This document shows positions 52,552 through 61,132 of a stretch of DNA of 64,000 nucleotides, one piece after another. The position numbers and the translations under genes are program-made. Under the pieces are notes generated by a model. The model saw only the letters and a list, made by a program, of their open reading frames with translations, did not search any database and was not told where the DNA came from. Origin of the DNA: Bacteroidetes bacterium HGW-Bacteroidetes-2 (lineage in GTDB: Bacteria > Bacteroidota > Bacteroidia > Flavobacteriales > Flavobacteriaceae); the NCBI GenBank assembly GCA_002842575.1, contig PHDJ01000004.1:62001-126000 (forward strand). The letters run 5' to 3'. Position 1 is the stretch's first letter. Every line of letters starts with the position of its first letter.

Positions 52552-53004
52552 ATGAAATTAATAAAATCTAGTATCTTTTTACTTTTTGCTTTACTACTTG
52601 TTATTTCCTGCAAAAATTCAGAAAAAGAAATCCATACCATGACCAACCATGAAGAGCACTTGGCACAAGAAGCCATGGAAATTCACCTAAACAATAACCA
52701 ACCTTGGGAAGCGAATATTGAAACTACCCAAGGCATTATGGTCATGCAAAATGCACTTAAATCCTTCACAGAAAAAGAAGATTTAGGGGAATATAAAAAT
52801 CTTAAATCAAAACTAGAAAACGAGTTTGCAACCCTTGTAGAAAAATGTACGATGACTGGCGAAGCCCATGACCAATTGCACAATTTTTTGATGCCAATGA
52901 AAGTGTATTTTAACCAATTAGGGGCATCAGATATTAAGGATGCTAAAGAAGGTTTTACAAAGTTAGAAAAGCACCTTTCCTATTACACCACCTATTTTAA
53001 ATAA
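52552..53004 (+). CDS. helical lipoprotein, paralogue of the protein at 59.5 kb
   Basis: The 150-residue protein has a lipoprotein signal peptide (LVISC). Its mature part is helical with PWEANIETTQGI, KCTMTGEAHDQL and the end HLSYYTTYF. The protein at 59472-59885 shares W-x-A-N-x-E-T-T-x-x-I-x-x-M, CTM-x-G and the Y-x-T-Y-F end. The fold suggests a four-helix bundle in the periplasm. Function unknown; both copies lie with oxygen or NO genes. Confidence 0.75.
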   Translation: MKLIKSSIFLLFALLLVISCKNSEKEIHTMTNHEEHLAQEAMEIHLNNNQPWEANIETTQGIMVMQNALKSFTEKEDLGEYKNLKSKLENEFATLVEKCTMTGEAHDQLHNFLMPMKVYFNQLGASDIKDAKEGFTKLEKHLSYYTTYFK

Positions 53005-53015
53005 ATTATCGAATT

Positions 53016-53402
53016 ATGCGAGACCTCAAAAACAGAGAGGATGTTTATTTATTGGTTTCTTCCTTTTACGTCAAAGTGCAGAAGAGTGAAGGCATTGGGC
53101 ATTTTTTTAATGAAACCATCACAGATTGGGATGCACATTTAGAAAAATTAACCGATTTTTGGGAAAGCAACCTTTTTTTTAAAGCCAAATTTAAAGGCAA
53201 TCCAGTGACCGCACATAACAGGGTAGATAAAAATTTTCATCACGGCATACAAATGGAACATTTTGGCGAATGGATTAACCTTTGGTTAGAAACCATAGAC
53301 GAACATTTTGCAGGCGAACTCGCTAATCGTGCCAAAAACAACGCTCGCAAAATGGCTTCCCATTTGTATTTAAATATTTTTGAAGCTCGTGGGCAACAGT
53401 AA
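53016..53402 (+). CDS. group III truncated haemoglobin
   Basis: The 128-residue protein has the 2/2 globin fold of group III: DVYLLVSSFYVKVQKSEGIGHFFN, FWESNLFFKAKFKGNPV, and the proximal histidine in VDKNFHHGIQMEHFGEWINLW. Such globins bind oxygen and NO in the cytoplasm and may detoxify NO or peroxide. It ends the three-gene operon with the FNR-like promoter. Confidence 0.9.
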   Translation: MRDLKNREDVYLLVSSFYVKVQKSEGIGHFFNETITDWDAHLEKLTDFWESNLFFKAKFKGNPVTAHNRVDKNFHHGIQMEHFGEWINLWLETIDEHFAGELANRAKNNARKMASHLYLNIFEARGQQ

Positions 53403-53457
53403 AGTACTTTTTTAATTCTACAATTTTCTAAAATTACTCTACACGGTTTCCAATTTA

Positions 53458-53471
53458 TTGATTTATGTCAT
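53458..53471. promoter_or_regulatory. FNR-like operator (TTGAT-TTAT-GTCAT)
   Basis: TGAY-N4-RTCA palindrome in the gap before the DnaJ gene. Confidence 0.55.
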
Positions 53472-53493
53472 AGTTAGCAGGTTTTAAAGCAAG

Positions 53494-53501
53494 TACCTTT
53501 A
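53494..53501 (+). promoter_or_regulatory. -7 element of the DnaJ-CbpM pair
   Basis: TACCTTTA (one mismatch to TAnnTTTG) lies 22 bases after the FNR-like core and 23 before the start codon. Confidence 0.6.
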
Positions 53502-53524
53502 TAGGATAAATTGTATAGATTCCT

Positions 53525-54409
53525 ATGGCATTTATAGATTATTACAGCATTTTAGGTTTAGATAAAAAAGCTACAGCCGAAGACATTAAAAAAGCCTATC
53601 GGAAGTTAGCTCGTAAACTGCATCCCGATTTAAATCCAAACGACAAGGAGGCGCAAAAAAAATTTCAACAACTTAATGAAGCCAATGCTGTATTAAGCGA
53701 TTCTGAAAAAAGAAAAAAATACGATACCTATGGAAAAGATTGGGAGCGAGGTGAGGAATATGAAAAATACCAACAAACACAAAACCAATTCAGAAACCAA
53801 CAACAGCAAAGCCAAAACGATTTTGGTGGCGGCGATTTTTCAGACTTTTTTTCCTCCATGTTCGGCAGACAATCGGGTAGGAGGCCACAAGCAAGTTTCA
53901 GAGGGCAAGACATACAAGCCGAATTACAACTTTCACTAGAGCAAGCTTACGCTACTCACCAACAAACGTTTACAATTAATGGAAAAAGCATTCGTATCAC
54001 CATTCCGGCGGGAATCGCTCATGGACAAACCATCAAACTGCCCGGAAAAGGCGTTAAAGGGGTAAACAATGGACCCAATGGCGATTTGTATATTACATTC
54101 AACATCATCAACACGCCTCTGTTCAAACGCGTAGGAAACGATTTATTTATCACCAAAGAAATAGACCTATACACAGCTGTATTGGGTGGCGAAATTACTT
54201 TAGATACACTACAGGGAAAACTTAAGCTAAACGTAAGTCCAGGAACACAAAACGGAACCAAAGTACGGTTGAAAGCTAAAGGATTTCCATTGTATAAAAA
54301 AGAAAATCAGTTTGGCGATTTGTATGTAACCTATCAAGTTGTCATTCCTAAAGAGTTAAATGAAAAGCAAAAACAGCTCTTTACAGAGCTACATAAACTA
54401 TCCAAATAA
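53525..54409 (+). CDS. CbpA-like DnaJ co-chaperone
   Basis: The 294-residue protein has a J domain (1-70) with HPD at 33-35, a Gln/Gly/Phe-rich linker (about 80-125) and two C-terminal substrate domains (about 130-290) with [20 protein letters not shown]. There is no zinc-finger region, so it is a CbpA-type rather than DnaJ. It stimulates a DnaK partner. The CbpM gene is 9 bases downstream. The FNR-like site upstream puts it in the low-oxygen regulon. Confidence 0.9.
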   Translation: MAFIDYYSILGLDKKATAEDIKKAYRKLARKLHPDLNPNDKEAQKKFQQLNEANAVLSDSEKRKKYDTYGKDWERGEEYEKYQQTQNQFRNQQQQSQNDFGGGDFSDFFSSMFGRQSGRRPQASFRGQDIQAELQLSLEQAYATHQQTFTINGKSIRITIPAGIAHGQTIKLPGKGVKGVNNGPNGDLYITFNIINTPLFKRVGNDLFITKEIDLYTAVLGGEITLDTLQGKLKLNVSPGTQNGTKVRLKAKGFPLYKKENQFGDLYVTYQVVIPKELNEKQKQLFTELHKLSK

Positions 54410-54418
54410 GTTCAAGAT

Positions 54419-54721
54419 ATGGAAAAGCAAAACTTTATAACCATAGAAACTATCTGCAAATACCATAATGTTCCAGTAGCTTTTATTTTATCCTTAGGGG
54501 ATTTTGATTTGATAGAAATTCAAATCATAAATAGTGAACCCTGCATTCTCCAAAGCCAATTAGTAGAAGTAGAAAAATATGTTCGATTGCACAATGATTT
54601 AGAAATAAATTCAGAAGGATTAAGTGCCATTTGTCATTTAATACAACGCTTAGAAGTTATGCAGGAACAAATAACTCAATTAAAAATGCGATTGGAATTG
54701 TATGAAGATAACATACAATAA
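54419..54721 (+). CDS. CbpM-like chaperone modulator
   Basis: The 100-residue protein has a MerR-like winged start (ITIETICKYHNVPVAFILSLGDFDLIEI) and a C-terminal coiled coil (RLEVMQEQITQLKMRLELYEDN). CbpM proteins bind the J domain of CbpA and inhibit it. Position right behind the J-protein gene supports the call. Confidence 0.82.
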   Translation: MEKQNFITIETICKYHNVPVAFILSLGDFDLIEIQIINSEPCILQSQLVEVEKYVRLHNDLEINSEGLSAICHLIQRLEVMQEQITQLKMRLELYEDNIQ

Positions 54722-54733
54722 AGTTAATGTTAC

Positions 54734-54747
54734 CCCTATATTTAGGG
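54734..54747. promoter_or_regulatory. operator-like palindrome (CCCTA-TATT-TAGGG)
   Basis: Perfect 5-base arms with a 4-base spacer, 18 bases before a -7 element. It differs from the FNR-like sites. Confidence 0.4.
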
Positions 54748-54765
54748 TTCCTAAAAATAAATAAA

Positions 54766-54773
54766 TAACTTTG
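54766..54773 (+). promoter_or_regulatory. -7 element of the 223-residue protein gene
   Basis: TAACTTTG, a perfect TAnnTTTG, 72 bases before the start codon. Confidence 0.5.
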
Positions 54774-54845
54774 CGATAGTTCAATTTTGAAGGTTTGTTC
54801 AACAGCTTTTGCAAAAGACAACCGTTCATAAAATAATAACTATCT

Positions 54846-55517
54846 ATGCAATATACCATAAAAATAAATTCCTTAAAAGCAGTTGATGAATTAGAAAACG
54901 CTTGGAAGGATTCAGACTATACAATCCTTTTAAAACTTTTTGGCTATGCCGAAGCGGAACAAATAAATAAAAACGAAATTAAAGACTATCTTTACATGGC
55001 AATAGCAGACTACGAGCCTAACGAAGCTGCTGCTCTAGTTTTAGAGTACAAACTTTCAGAAGAATTAGTAGAAGGACAAATTGACAACCTCTCGCATGAA
55101 ATGACCCGAGAAAAAGTATCTGAAAATTATTCCGATATTTTTTTACACCAAGCATTATTTAATGTTAATCAATTACTTTATAAGGCTTATAACGGCAAGT
55201 TTCCATTAACAAAAGCCACGATAATTAACTTTGAAATACAAGGCGATGAAGCCACCGAAATTTCCAAAGAAATTGCTGTACAAGCTTTAAGCGCCGGACT
55301 ATCAAGTAGTAATTTGTTACACCGCCTTTTAGAAGATCAGCTGCAAGGCAAAACCGCTTTTCCAGAAGCTGAAGGTATTATTTGGAACTTGCAAAGCAAA
55401 GGCAATGGTACCTATGTAATCACCACTTCCGAAAAATGGATTAAAAAAGAAGATTTTAAAGAAATGCAATTTGAAGCCTCCGTTACCTCTTATGAAGAAG
55501 AAGTAGATGTAGACTAA
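54846..55517 (+). CDS. conserved-looking soluble protein, unknown
   Basis: The 223-residue protein has no signal peptide or membrane helix. It is acidic and mixed alpha/beta, with LYMAIADYEPNEAAALVLEYKL in the middle and an acidic tail ending EEEVDVD. I do not recognise a family. It lies 124 bases after cbpM with its own -7 element, so it is probably a separate unit. Confidence 0.7.
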   Translation: MQYTIKINSLKAVDELENAWKDSDYTILLKLFGYAEAEQINKNEIKDYLYMAIADYEPNEAAALVLEYKLSEELVEGQIDNLSHEMTREKVSENYSDIFLHQALFNVNQLLYKAYNGKFPLTKATIINFEIQGDEATEISKEIAVQALSAGLSSSNLLHRLLEDQLQGKTAFPEAEGIIWNLQSKGNGTYVITTSEKWIKKEDFKEMQFEASVTSYEEEVDVD

Positions 55518-55595
55518 AAACTAAAAACAAAATGGAGGGAATACAGTTTATTTAAATATTCTCTCCATTTCTTTCACAAAGCGGCAACACTTTAC

Positions 55596-55970
55596 TTATA
55601 CATCCTCATAGCCACTTTTTATTACTGTAAGCAGCATTTTAAATCGTCCATTAGGCAATATTTGACTTGGTGAGTGAGCGGGAATTAATATGCCATCACC
55701 AGTTTTTAGGGTTTTGCTATTTCCGTCAATTTCAATAACAGCAGTTCCGTCGATTATTTGAACATAGGAATCAAAATGCAATATTTTTTTGTTTAGACCT
55801 TCCCCTTTTTCAAAGGCCATTGCTAGTATAGAGCCAGTGGCTTTTTTTAGGATTGATTTGCTTACCATACTGTCGTGCTCATATTCTATTAGTTCAACGA
55901 TGATGTGGGCACTTCCTTTTTCAATTTCCCCACCATTAGCAGGTAATCGCTCTAGTTTTTGTGAGTCCAT
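55596..55970 (-). CDS. single-domain cupin protein
   Basis: The 124-residue protein fits a cupin barrel: HFDSYVQIIDGTAVIEIDGNSKTLKTGDGILIPAHSPSQI. The first metal motif has only one histidine (HFDSY) and the second has HSPSQ, so metal binding may be weak. Function unknown. It stands alone on the minus strand. Confidence 0.82.
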   Translation of the reverse strand: MDSQKLERLPANGGEIEKGSAHIIVELIEYEHDSMVSKSILKKATGSILAMAFEKGEGLNKKILHFDSYVQIIDGTAVIEIDGNSKTLKTGDGILIPAHSPSQILPNGRFKMLLTVIKSGYEDV

Positions 55971-56643
55971 GATTTTGTGTATTTGGGTATAATTTCTAAG
56001 CTCAAAGGTACCTTACAAAAAAGGCAACTTCATTACATCCTTTTTCTAAAATGTTACAGCATTCCCACGTTAGAGGCTTTTCAAAAAAAATCTATTTACA
56101 TTTCTGTTCTGTTTTTAATAAATTGAAAATAAATGTATTAACAAAAATTTTTTTCACTTTTTTAAAAACAACACATCAAAAAAATGATAGTTATTCTATT
56201 TAGGTTTTATCAATAATCCAGTCTTTTTCTCTTTTTTATACCAGCTATCAACAAAACGTTAATTAAAGAAATCAGCTGTCTGAAAACAGATTTTCAAGTA
56301 AAATAAGTGCTTTTACTCATCGTTTTTATGAATTTTGCAAAACCAAATTACGATTTTAATAGAGAAGCCATTTTTTTGGCTTCTTTTTTATTTACTTTTA
56401 TCAGACAACAATGTTTTAAATTAAAATAAAAAAATATAGCAAAGCAAAATAATTACTGAAGTTATCCTTGAAGGGAAAATCCAACAATCCAATATTTTTT
56501 TGTAAAGTATGAAACTACAATCAGGACAAATAGTTACAAAAAAAATACGTTCTTTACCTTTCCATACATTCTGTTTCTGTTATGCAAAAAAAATAACTAG
56601 CAGTATTAATTTCCTTTTTTCTTTCTAATAAAAACAAACACAT
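55971..56643. other. 673-base gap with no protein gene
   Basis: This is the longest gap in the window. It is AT-rich and holds the orphan terminator hairpin at 56363-56390 and an imperfect repeat near 56270-56300 (CTGT/ACAG). I see no open frame worth calling. A small RNA ending at the hairpin is possible. Confidence 0.5.
56363..56390 (+). terminator. orphan intrinsic terminator
   Basis: AGAAGCCA and TGGCTTCT form an 8-bp stem with a 6-base T loop, followed by a T-run on the plus strand. No plus-strand gene ends within 800 bases upstream. Confidence 0.6.
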
Positions 56644-58047
56644 ATGCATATATCAGGAATCTATACAGATCAATATCAATTAACTATGGGTCAGGCTTAT
56701 TTTTTAAAAGGAGATGGCGAGAAAACTGCTGTTTTTGACTATTTTTTCAGAAAACTTCCTTTTAAGGGTGGATATGCTATATTTTCTGGATTGGAAGTGG
56801 TATTAAAAATACTAGAACATTTTCGATATGACGACAGTGATATAGCATTTTTAAAACAACAAGGTTTTGATTCTAGATATATAGCTTATCTAAAAGATTT
56901 CCGTTTCAAAGGTTCTATATATAGCACTTTGGAAGGGGATATCATATTTCCTAATTGTCCAGTTTTAACGGTGGAAGCTACCATTATCGAGGCACAACTT
57001 ATTGAAACTCTTTTGTTGAATATGTTGAATTTTCAAACATTAATTGCCACTAAAGCAAGCAGGTCAAGGCAATCGGCAAGCAATCGTGTATTGATTGATT
57101 TTGGCATGCGCCGAGCACATGGTCCTGCTGCGCATTTTGCTAGCAGAGCAGCTTTTATAGGCGGTTTTAATGCTACAAGTAATGTCATGGCAGCAAAAGA
57201 TTTTGATATTCCTGTTTCTGGTACTATGGCACATTCCTTTGTACAAAGCTTTGACGATGAGTTGGAGGCTTTTCGTTTTTTTGCAGAAGTAAGATCCCAA
57301 GATTGTATTCTACTTGTAGATACCTACAGCACCTTAAAAAGTGGCTTGCCTAATGCAATTATCGTTGCAAAACAAATGGAGTGTAAAGGACAAAAACTAA
57401 AGGGAATACGATTAGACAGTGGGGATTTAGCTTATCTGGCTAAACAAGCTCGAAAAATGCTGGACGAAGCTGGATTACAGTATGTACAAATTGCAGTTTC
57501 AAACCAATTAGATGAATTTGTTATTAAAAGTTTATTAGAACAAGATGCACCAATTGATATTTTTGGTGTAGGCACTAGTTTAGTAACCGGTAAACCAGAT
57601 GCTGCTCTAGATGGGGTTTATAAATTAGCATTTGCATATGGAAAACCACGCATAAAACTTTCTGAAAATACTACAAAAATAACGCTTCCCTTCAAAAAAC
57701 AGGTTCATCGCCTATATGATAGTAATCACAAAATGCTAGGTGCAGATCTTATAACCCTTTGGGAAGAAAAGGAAATTTCTGAGATGTACCATCCAGTAGA
57801 TTCTAAAAAAAATATTGCCTTTAACAACTGCAAAGCGGAAGAATTACTTCAGTTGGTAATGAAAAATGGGAAACGTACATCACCACCTAAATCGGTTGCA
57901 GATATTGCATCTTATAGTTCAAAAAGACTGAACATGCTGCCCGAAGAATACAAAAGATTTGATAACCCTCATATATATAAAGTAGGATTGAGTAAATTGC
58001 TACATGAAAAACGAGAAGAATTAATGGCTAGTTATAAAATGGTTTAA
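56644..58047 (+). CDS. pncB: nicotinate phosphoribosyltransferase
   Basis: The 467-residue enzyme makes nicotinate mononucleotide from nicotinate and PRPP, the entry of NAD salvage. It has YTDQYQLTMGQAYF at the start, DFGMRRAHGPAAHFASRAAFIGG, the catalytic-histidine segment PVSGTMAHSFVQSF and GIRLDSGDLAYL. The length is normal. pncA follows after 3 bases, so the two act in sequence. Confidence 0.95.
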   Translation: MHISGIYTDQYQLTMGQAYFLKGDGEKTAVFDYFFRKLPFKGGYAIFSGLEVVLKILEHFRYDDSDIAFLKQQGFDSRYIAYLKDFRFKGSIYSTLEGDIIFPNCPVLTVEATIIEAQLIETLLLNMLNFQTLIATKASRSRQSASNRVLIDFGMRRAHGPAAHFASRAAFIGGFNATSNVMAAKDFDIPVSGTMAHSFVQSFDDELEAFRFFAEVRSQDCILLVDTYSTLKSGLPNAIIVAKQMECKGQKLKGIRLDSGDLAYLAKQARKMLDEAGLQYVQIAVSNQLDEFVIKSLLEQDAPIDIFGVGTSLVTGKPDAALDGVYKLAFAYGKPRIKLSENTTKITLPFKKQVHRLYDSNHKMLGADLITLWEEKEISEMYHPVDSKKNIAFNNCKAEELLQLVMKNGKRTSPPKSVADIASYSSKRLNMLPEEYKRFDNPHIYKVGLSKLLHEKREELMASYKMV

Positions 58048-58050
58048 AAA

Positions 58051-58641
58051 ATGAAAACGCTAGTTATAGTTGATGTACAAAATGATTTTATCCCTGGAGG
58101 TTCCTTAGCTATACCAAATGGAGATACTGTAATAAAAGTTATAAATACCATACTGCCCAATTTTGACTTGGTGGTAGCAACCCAAGATTGGCATCCTCAA
58201 AATCATACAAGTTTTGCTTCTAATCATAAAGATAAACATGTTTTTGAAAAAATACGTTTAAACGGAATGGAACAAGTACTTTGGCCAGATCATTGCGTGC
58301 AAGGAACTTTTGGAGCAGATTTTCCTGCATCTTTAAATATGAAATCTGTAGCCGCTATTTTCAGAAAAGGAATGGATAAAAACATAGATAGTTACAGTGG
58401 TTTTTATGATAACAACCACAAACAAACTACAGGTCTTTCGGGATATCTAAAACAGAAAGGTGCAAAAGACCTCTATTTTTGTGGATTGGCAGCTGATATT
58501 TGTGTGTATTACACCCTGCAAGACGCTTTAAATGAGGATTTTAATACAACCTTACTTCTAGACGCAACAAAACCTTTAGATCAAAAAAAATTTTTAAAAC
58601 AGAAGCAAAACTTTGCAGCACAAGGCATTTTCGTTCAATAA
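58051..58641 (+). CDS. pncA: nicotinamidase
   Basis: The 196-residue hydrolase turns nicotinamide into nicotinate, the substrate of PncB. The catalytic aspartate is in LVIVDVQNDFIPGGSL, the metal-site residues in TQDWHPQNHTSF, and the nucleophilic cysteine in FCGLAADICVYYTLQDA. It is the second gene of the pncB-pncA pair and converges with upp. Confidence 0.95.
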   Translation: MKTLVIVDVQNDFIPGGSLAIPNGDTVIKVINTILPNFDLVVATQDWHPQNHTSFASNHKDKHVFEKIRLNGMEQVLWPDHCVQGTFGADFPASLNMKSVAAIFRKGMDKNIDSYSGFYDNNHKQTTGLSGYLKQKGAKDLYFCGLAADICVYYTLQDALNEDFNTTLLLDATKPLDQKKFLKQKQNFAAQGIFVQ

Positions 58642-58710
58642 TGGAGGATGTATTAAAAAAGCTCAGTTTTTTTTGAATTATACAAAAACCTAAATTCTAC
58701 TAATTCCACA

Positions 58711-59367
58711 TTAGTTCGATAATTTACAACCAAAACACAAATCGCCTGCATCCCCTAATCCAGGAACGATATAGCCGTGTTTATTTAGGGTGTCGTCAAT
58801 GGCAGCAATCCATAAACAAATAGTATTAGGTAAACTTTTTTGTAATAAATCAATACCCGGTTTTGAACCGATAACCGAAACTAAATGAATGCACTTTGGT
58901 GTTCCCATGGGTTTCAGAGCTTCTAAAACATTTAGAAACGTTCGTCCTGTTGCTAGCATTGGGTCAGCCACAATTAACGTTTTTCCTTCTAAATTAGGGG
59001 TGGCAAGATATTCTACCTTTATTTCAAATTCAGTTTCAGAGGTGTGGTGGCGATAAGCAGAAATAAAAGAATTTTCAGCACTATCAAAAACGTTCAACAA
59101 ACCAGTATGCAAAGGCAATCCTGCTCTTAAAATGGAACAAATTACCAAAGAATCTTCTGGCATTTCTACAAGAGCATTTTCCAAAGGTGTGGCGATATTT
59201 TTTGTTTTATATGCTAACGATTTACTAAGCTCATAGCCAAGTATTTCGCCAATACGCTCTACATTTTTCCGAAAACGCATGCTGTCTTTTTGAATGTTCA
59301 CGTCCCGAAGTTGTGCAATAAAGGAGTTTACAATGCTGTTTTGCTCTTGAAGGTTTACTAGGTGCAT
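58711..59367 (-). CDS. upp: uracil phosphoribosyltransferase
   Basis: The 218-residue enzyme salvages uracil to UMP. It has the PRPP loop LIVADPMLATGRTF, ICSILRAGLPLHTGLL and the uracil-binding end GYIVPGLGDAGDLCFG. The length is normal. It is a single gene, on the strand opposite to pncBA. Confidence 0.95.
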   Translation of the reverse strand: MHLVNLQEQNSIVNSFIAQLRDVNIQKDSMRFRKNVERIGEILGYELSKSLAYKTKNIATPLENALVEMPEDSLVICSILRAGLPLHTGLLNVFDSAENSFISAYRHHTSETEFEIKVEYLATPNLEGKTLIVADPMLATGRTFLNVLEALKPMGTPKCIHLVSVIGSKPGIDLLQKSLPNTICLWIAAIDDTLNKHGYIVPGLGDAGDLCFGCKLSN

Positions 59368-59471
59368 TTTTTTGATTTTTTATAAAATTACGTAGTTTTC
59401 TGATGTTTATGCATGCAATACTAAGAAATCATATCCATTTTTTATGACCTTTGCCTTTTTATCTAATACGA

Positions 59472-59885
59472 TTATTCAAAATACGTGCTGTAAGTTTCCA
59501 GATATTCCAAAACTTCCTTTAAGGTGCTTTTATGGTTGATGATGGCATGCATTCGGTATGTAAAACCAACTTGGTATTTTTGTAGATATACTCTTGGCAT
59601 GCCTTCCATAGTACAGTGTTTAAGAAGGTTTTCTAGCTCTGCTTTTAATGCAGATCTTACTTCTTCGGCCTCAAACTTGTCTGCGTTTAAAGCGGCTTGT
59701 GTGATGACCACCATTTTATGAATACTTTCTGTTGTTTCTTTATTGGCTTTCCATTTTTTGCCATTATTTAAAGGAATTTCTGTATTTGTGGCTGAAGAAA
59801 TCCCGTCAACGGCAATATTTTTTTTTGGAACAGTAGAAATTGAAATAGACACAATAAGAAAAAATAGCAATATATAATTTGTCAT
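59472..59885 (-). CDS. exported helical protein, paralogue of the protein at 52.6 kb
   Basis: The 137-residue protein has a signal peptide (NYILLFFLIVSISIST). Its mature part has KWKANKETTESIHKM, KHCTMEGMPR and the end LETYSTYFE, shared with the lipoprotein at 52552-53004, though this copy has no lipobox. It starts 4 bases inside the end of the haem-copper-like gene and so is the last gene of the nitrite-reduction cluster. Confidence 0.72.
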   Translation of the reverse strand: MTNYILLFFLIVSISISTVPKKNIAVDGISSATNTEIPLNNGKKWKANKETTESIHKMVVITQAALNADKFEAEEVRSALKAELENLLKHCTMEGMPRVYLQKYQVGFTYRMHAIINHKSTLKEVLEYLETYSTYFE

Positions 59886-61090
59886 AGTGTTTTAGTTTTT
59901 TTCCATTGGTATAAAATTAAAACAAAAATTGCGATTGGAAAAAGTAAACTTGCAATAATCAAATAGAAATAATAGTTTTCGGACAAAGGCAAATCCAACC
60001 AAATGGCGCTGCCCTTATAAAACAATAGTGTTTCGGTGCTTAAAAAAGCAAGTAAGTAAAAGTAAAATAGTGTTTTTGGCAAGACAAGCAACCCCATTTG
60101 TTTTAAAAATGCAAAAATACTTATAGTTACAACACCCAAAAATACCAAATGCAAATAGCCGATTACAAAATCTAAAGTGTGGTACGCTAACATAGTAAAA
60201 TATGGAATGGCAGAGAGCAATTGCATATCTATTTTTAAAGCTAAAAGTACACCCACCCAAACGAGCATTATGGATACTCCGGGAATTAATTGTTTAGAAA
60301 ACAAATTCCAAAAAGGAAGTAGCCAAAAAAAGATTTTAAAAAAAAGAAGTGTTTGTAAAATGGCTCCTAAGGCAGCTAAAAAATAAACTACAGAAGAGGG
60401 TTTTAGCCAGAGTGTAGAAAGGAAATAAGTAAGCAATACACTAATTAATATAAGCCAAAGCCATTGTTTTTGAAGTTTTATTGGGACAAAAAAACCAAAT
60501 TTTTCCAGAAAGAAAAACAACACACCCAATAAGCCGATAATAAACCAACCATTATACTGAAAGTGCAAATAAAAATAAATGGCGAGTTTATACCAAATGG
60601 AAGTACTTCCTAATGAGGTCATAATTGCTCCTAATGCCCAAGGGCCAATGCTGGAAAAGAGCATAAAAAAGATAGAAGATTTTGCTAATTTATAAGAAAA
60701 TAATTCTTTGGTTTCTAAAGGTGTTTTTTTTAGAAAAAGCCAAGCAAAAAAGTAACTTGAAACCAAAAATAAAGTAGAAAATACAATTGAAAAAGCAGCA
60801 TATCCATGAAAAGGAAAACTAACCAACATGCCAATAATAGTAATTTGAGTAAACCAAAAGATGCTTTTATATTGTTTTGCTACTTTTTTATTTTCTAAAT
60901 AAAGTTTGTACAATAACGAAGTAAGTGCCACATACACCCAACCAAGCAAAGCTATATGTGAATGGGTATGGACTAAAAACCGATAGGTTGCTGAAATGTC
61001 CACCAATACAAATAATCGAAGCAAGCAGCCTAAAAAAGCTACTAAAAAAAAGTAAAATAAAGCAATGCGGATATGCGTTTGAAGATTCAT
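59882..61090 (-). CDS. multi-helix membrane protein, haem-copper-oxidase-like
   Basis: The product (about 402 residues; three ATGs at 61102, 61096 and 61090 are possible) has about twelve helices. Histidines fall where haem-copper oxidases carry ligands: FLVHTHSHIALLGWVYV in helix 2, YFYLHFQYNGWF in the middle, and AYHTLDFVIGYLHLVFLGVV later. The paired HH of the copper site is absent. I read it as a relative of subunit I, perhaps a haem b protein acting with the NO genes. Function unknown. Confidence 0.65.
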   Translation of the reverse strand: MNLQTHIRIALFYFFLVAFLGCLLRLFVLVDISATYRFLVHTHSHIALLGWVYVALTSLLYKLYLENKKVAKQYKSIFWFTQITIIGMLVSFPFHGYAAFSIVFSTLFLVSSYFFAWLFLKKTPLETKELFSYKLAKSSIFFMLFSSIGPWALGAIMTSLGSTSIWYKLAIYFYLHFQYNGWFIIGLLGVLFFFLEKFGFFVPIKLQKQWLWLILISVLLTYFLSTLWLKPSSVVYFLAALGAILQTLLFFKIFFWLLPFWNLFSKQLIPGVSIMLVWVGVLLALKIDMQLLSAIPYFTMLAYHTLDFVIGYLHLVFLGVVTISIFAFLKQMGLLVLPKTLFYFYLLAFLSTETLLFYKGSAIWLDLPLSENYYFYLIIASLLFPIAIFVLILYQWKKTKTL

Positions 61091-61132
61091 TTTCATTAGC
61101 AAAGGACGTACACTAAGTTTTTTTTTGGCTTA

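Noticed and set aside
59368-59471. FNR-like site between upp and the CTM-type gene
   Set aside because: TTATGACC occurs near 59442 but has no matching right arm.
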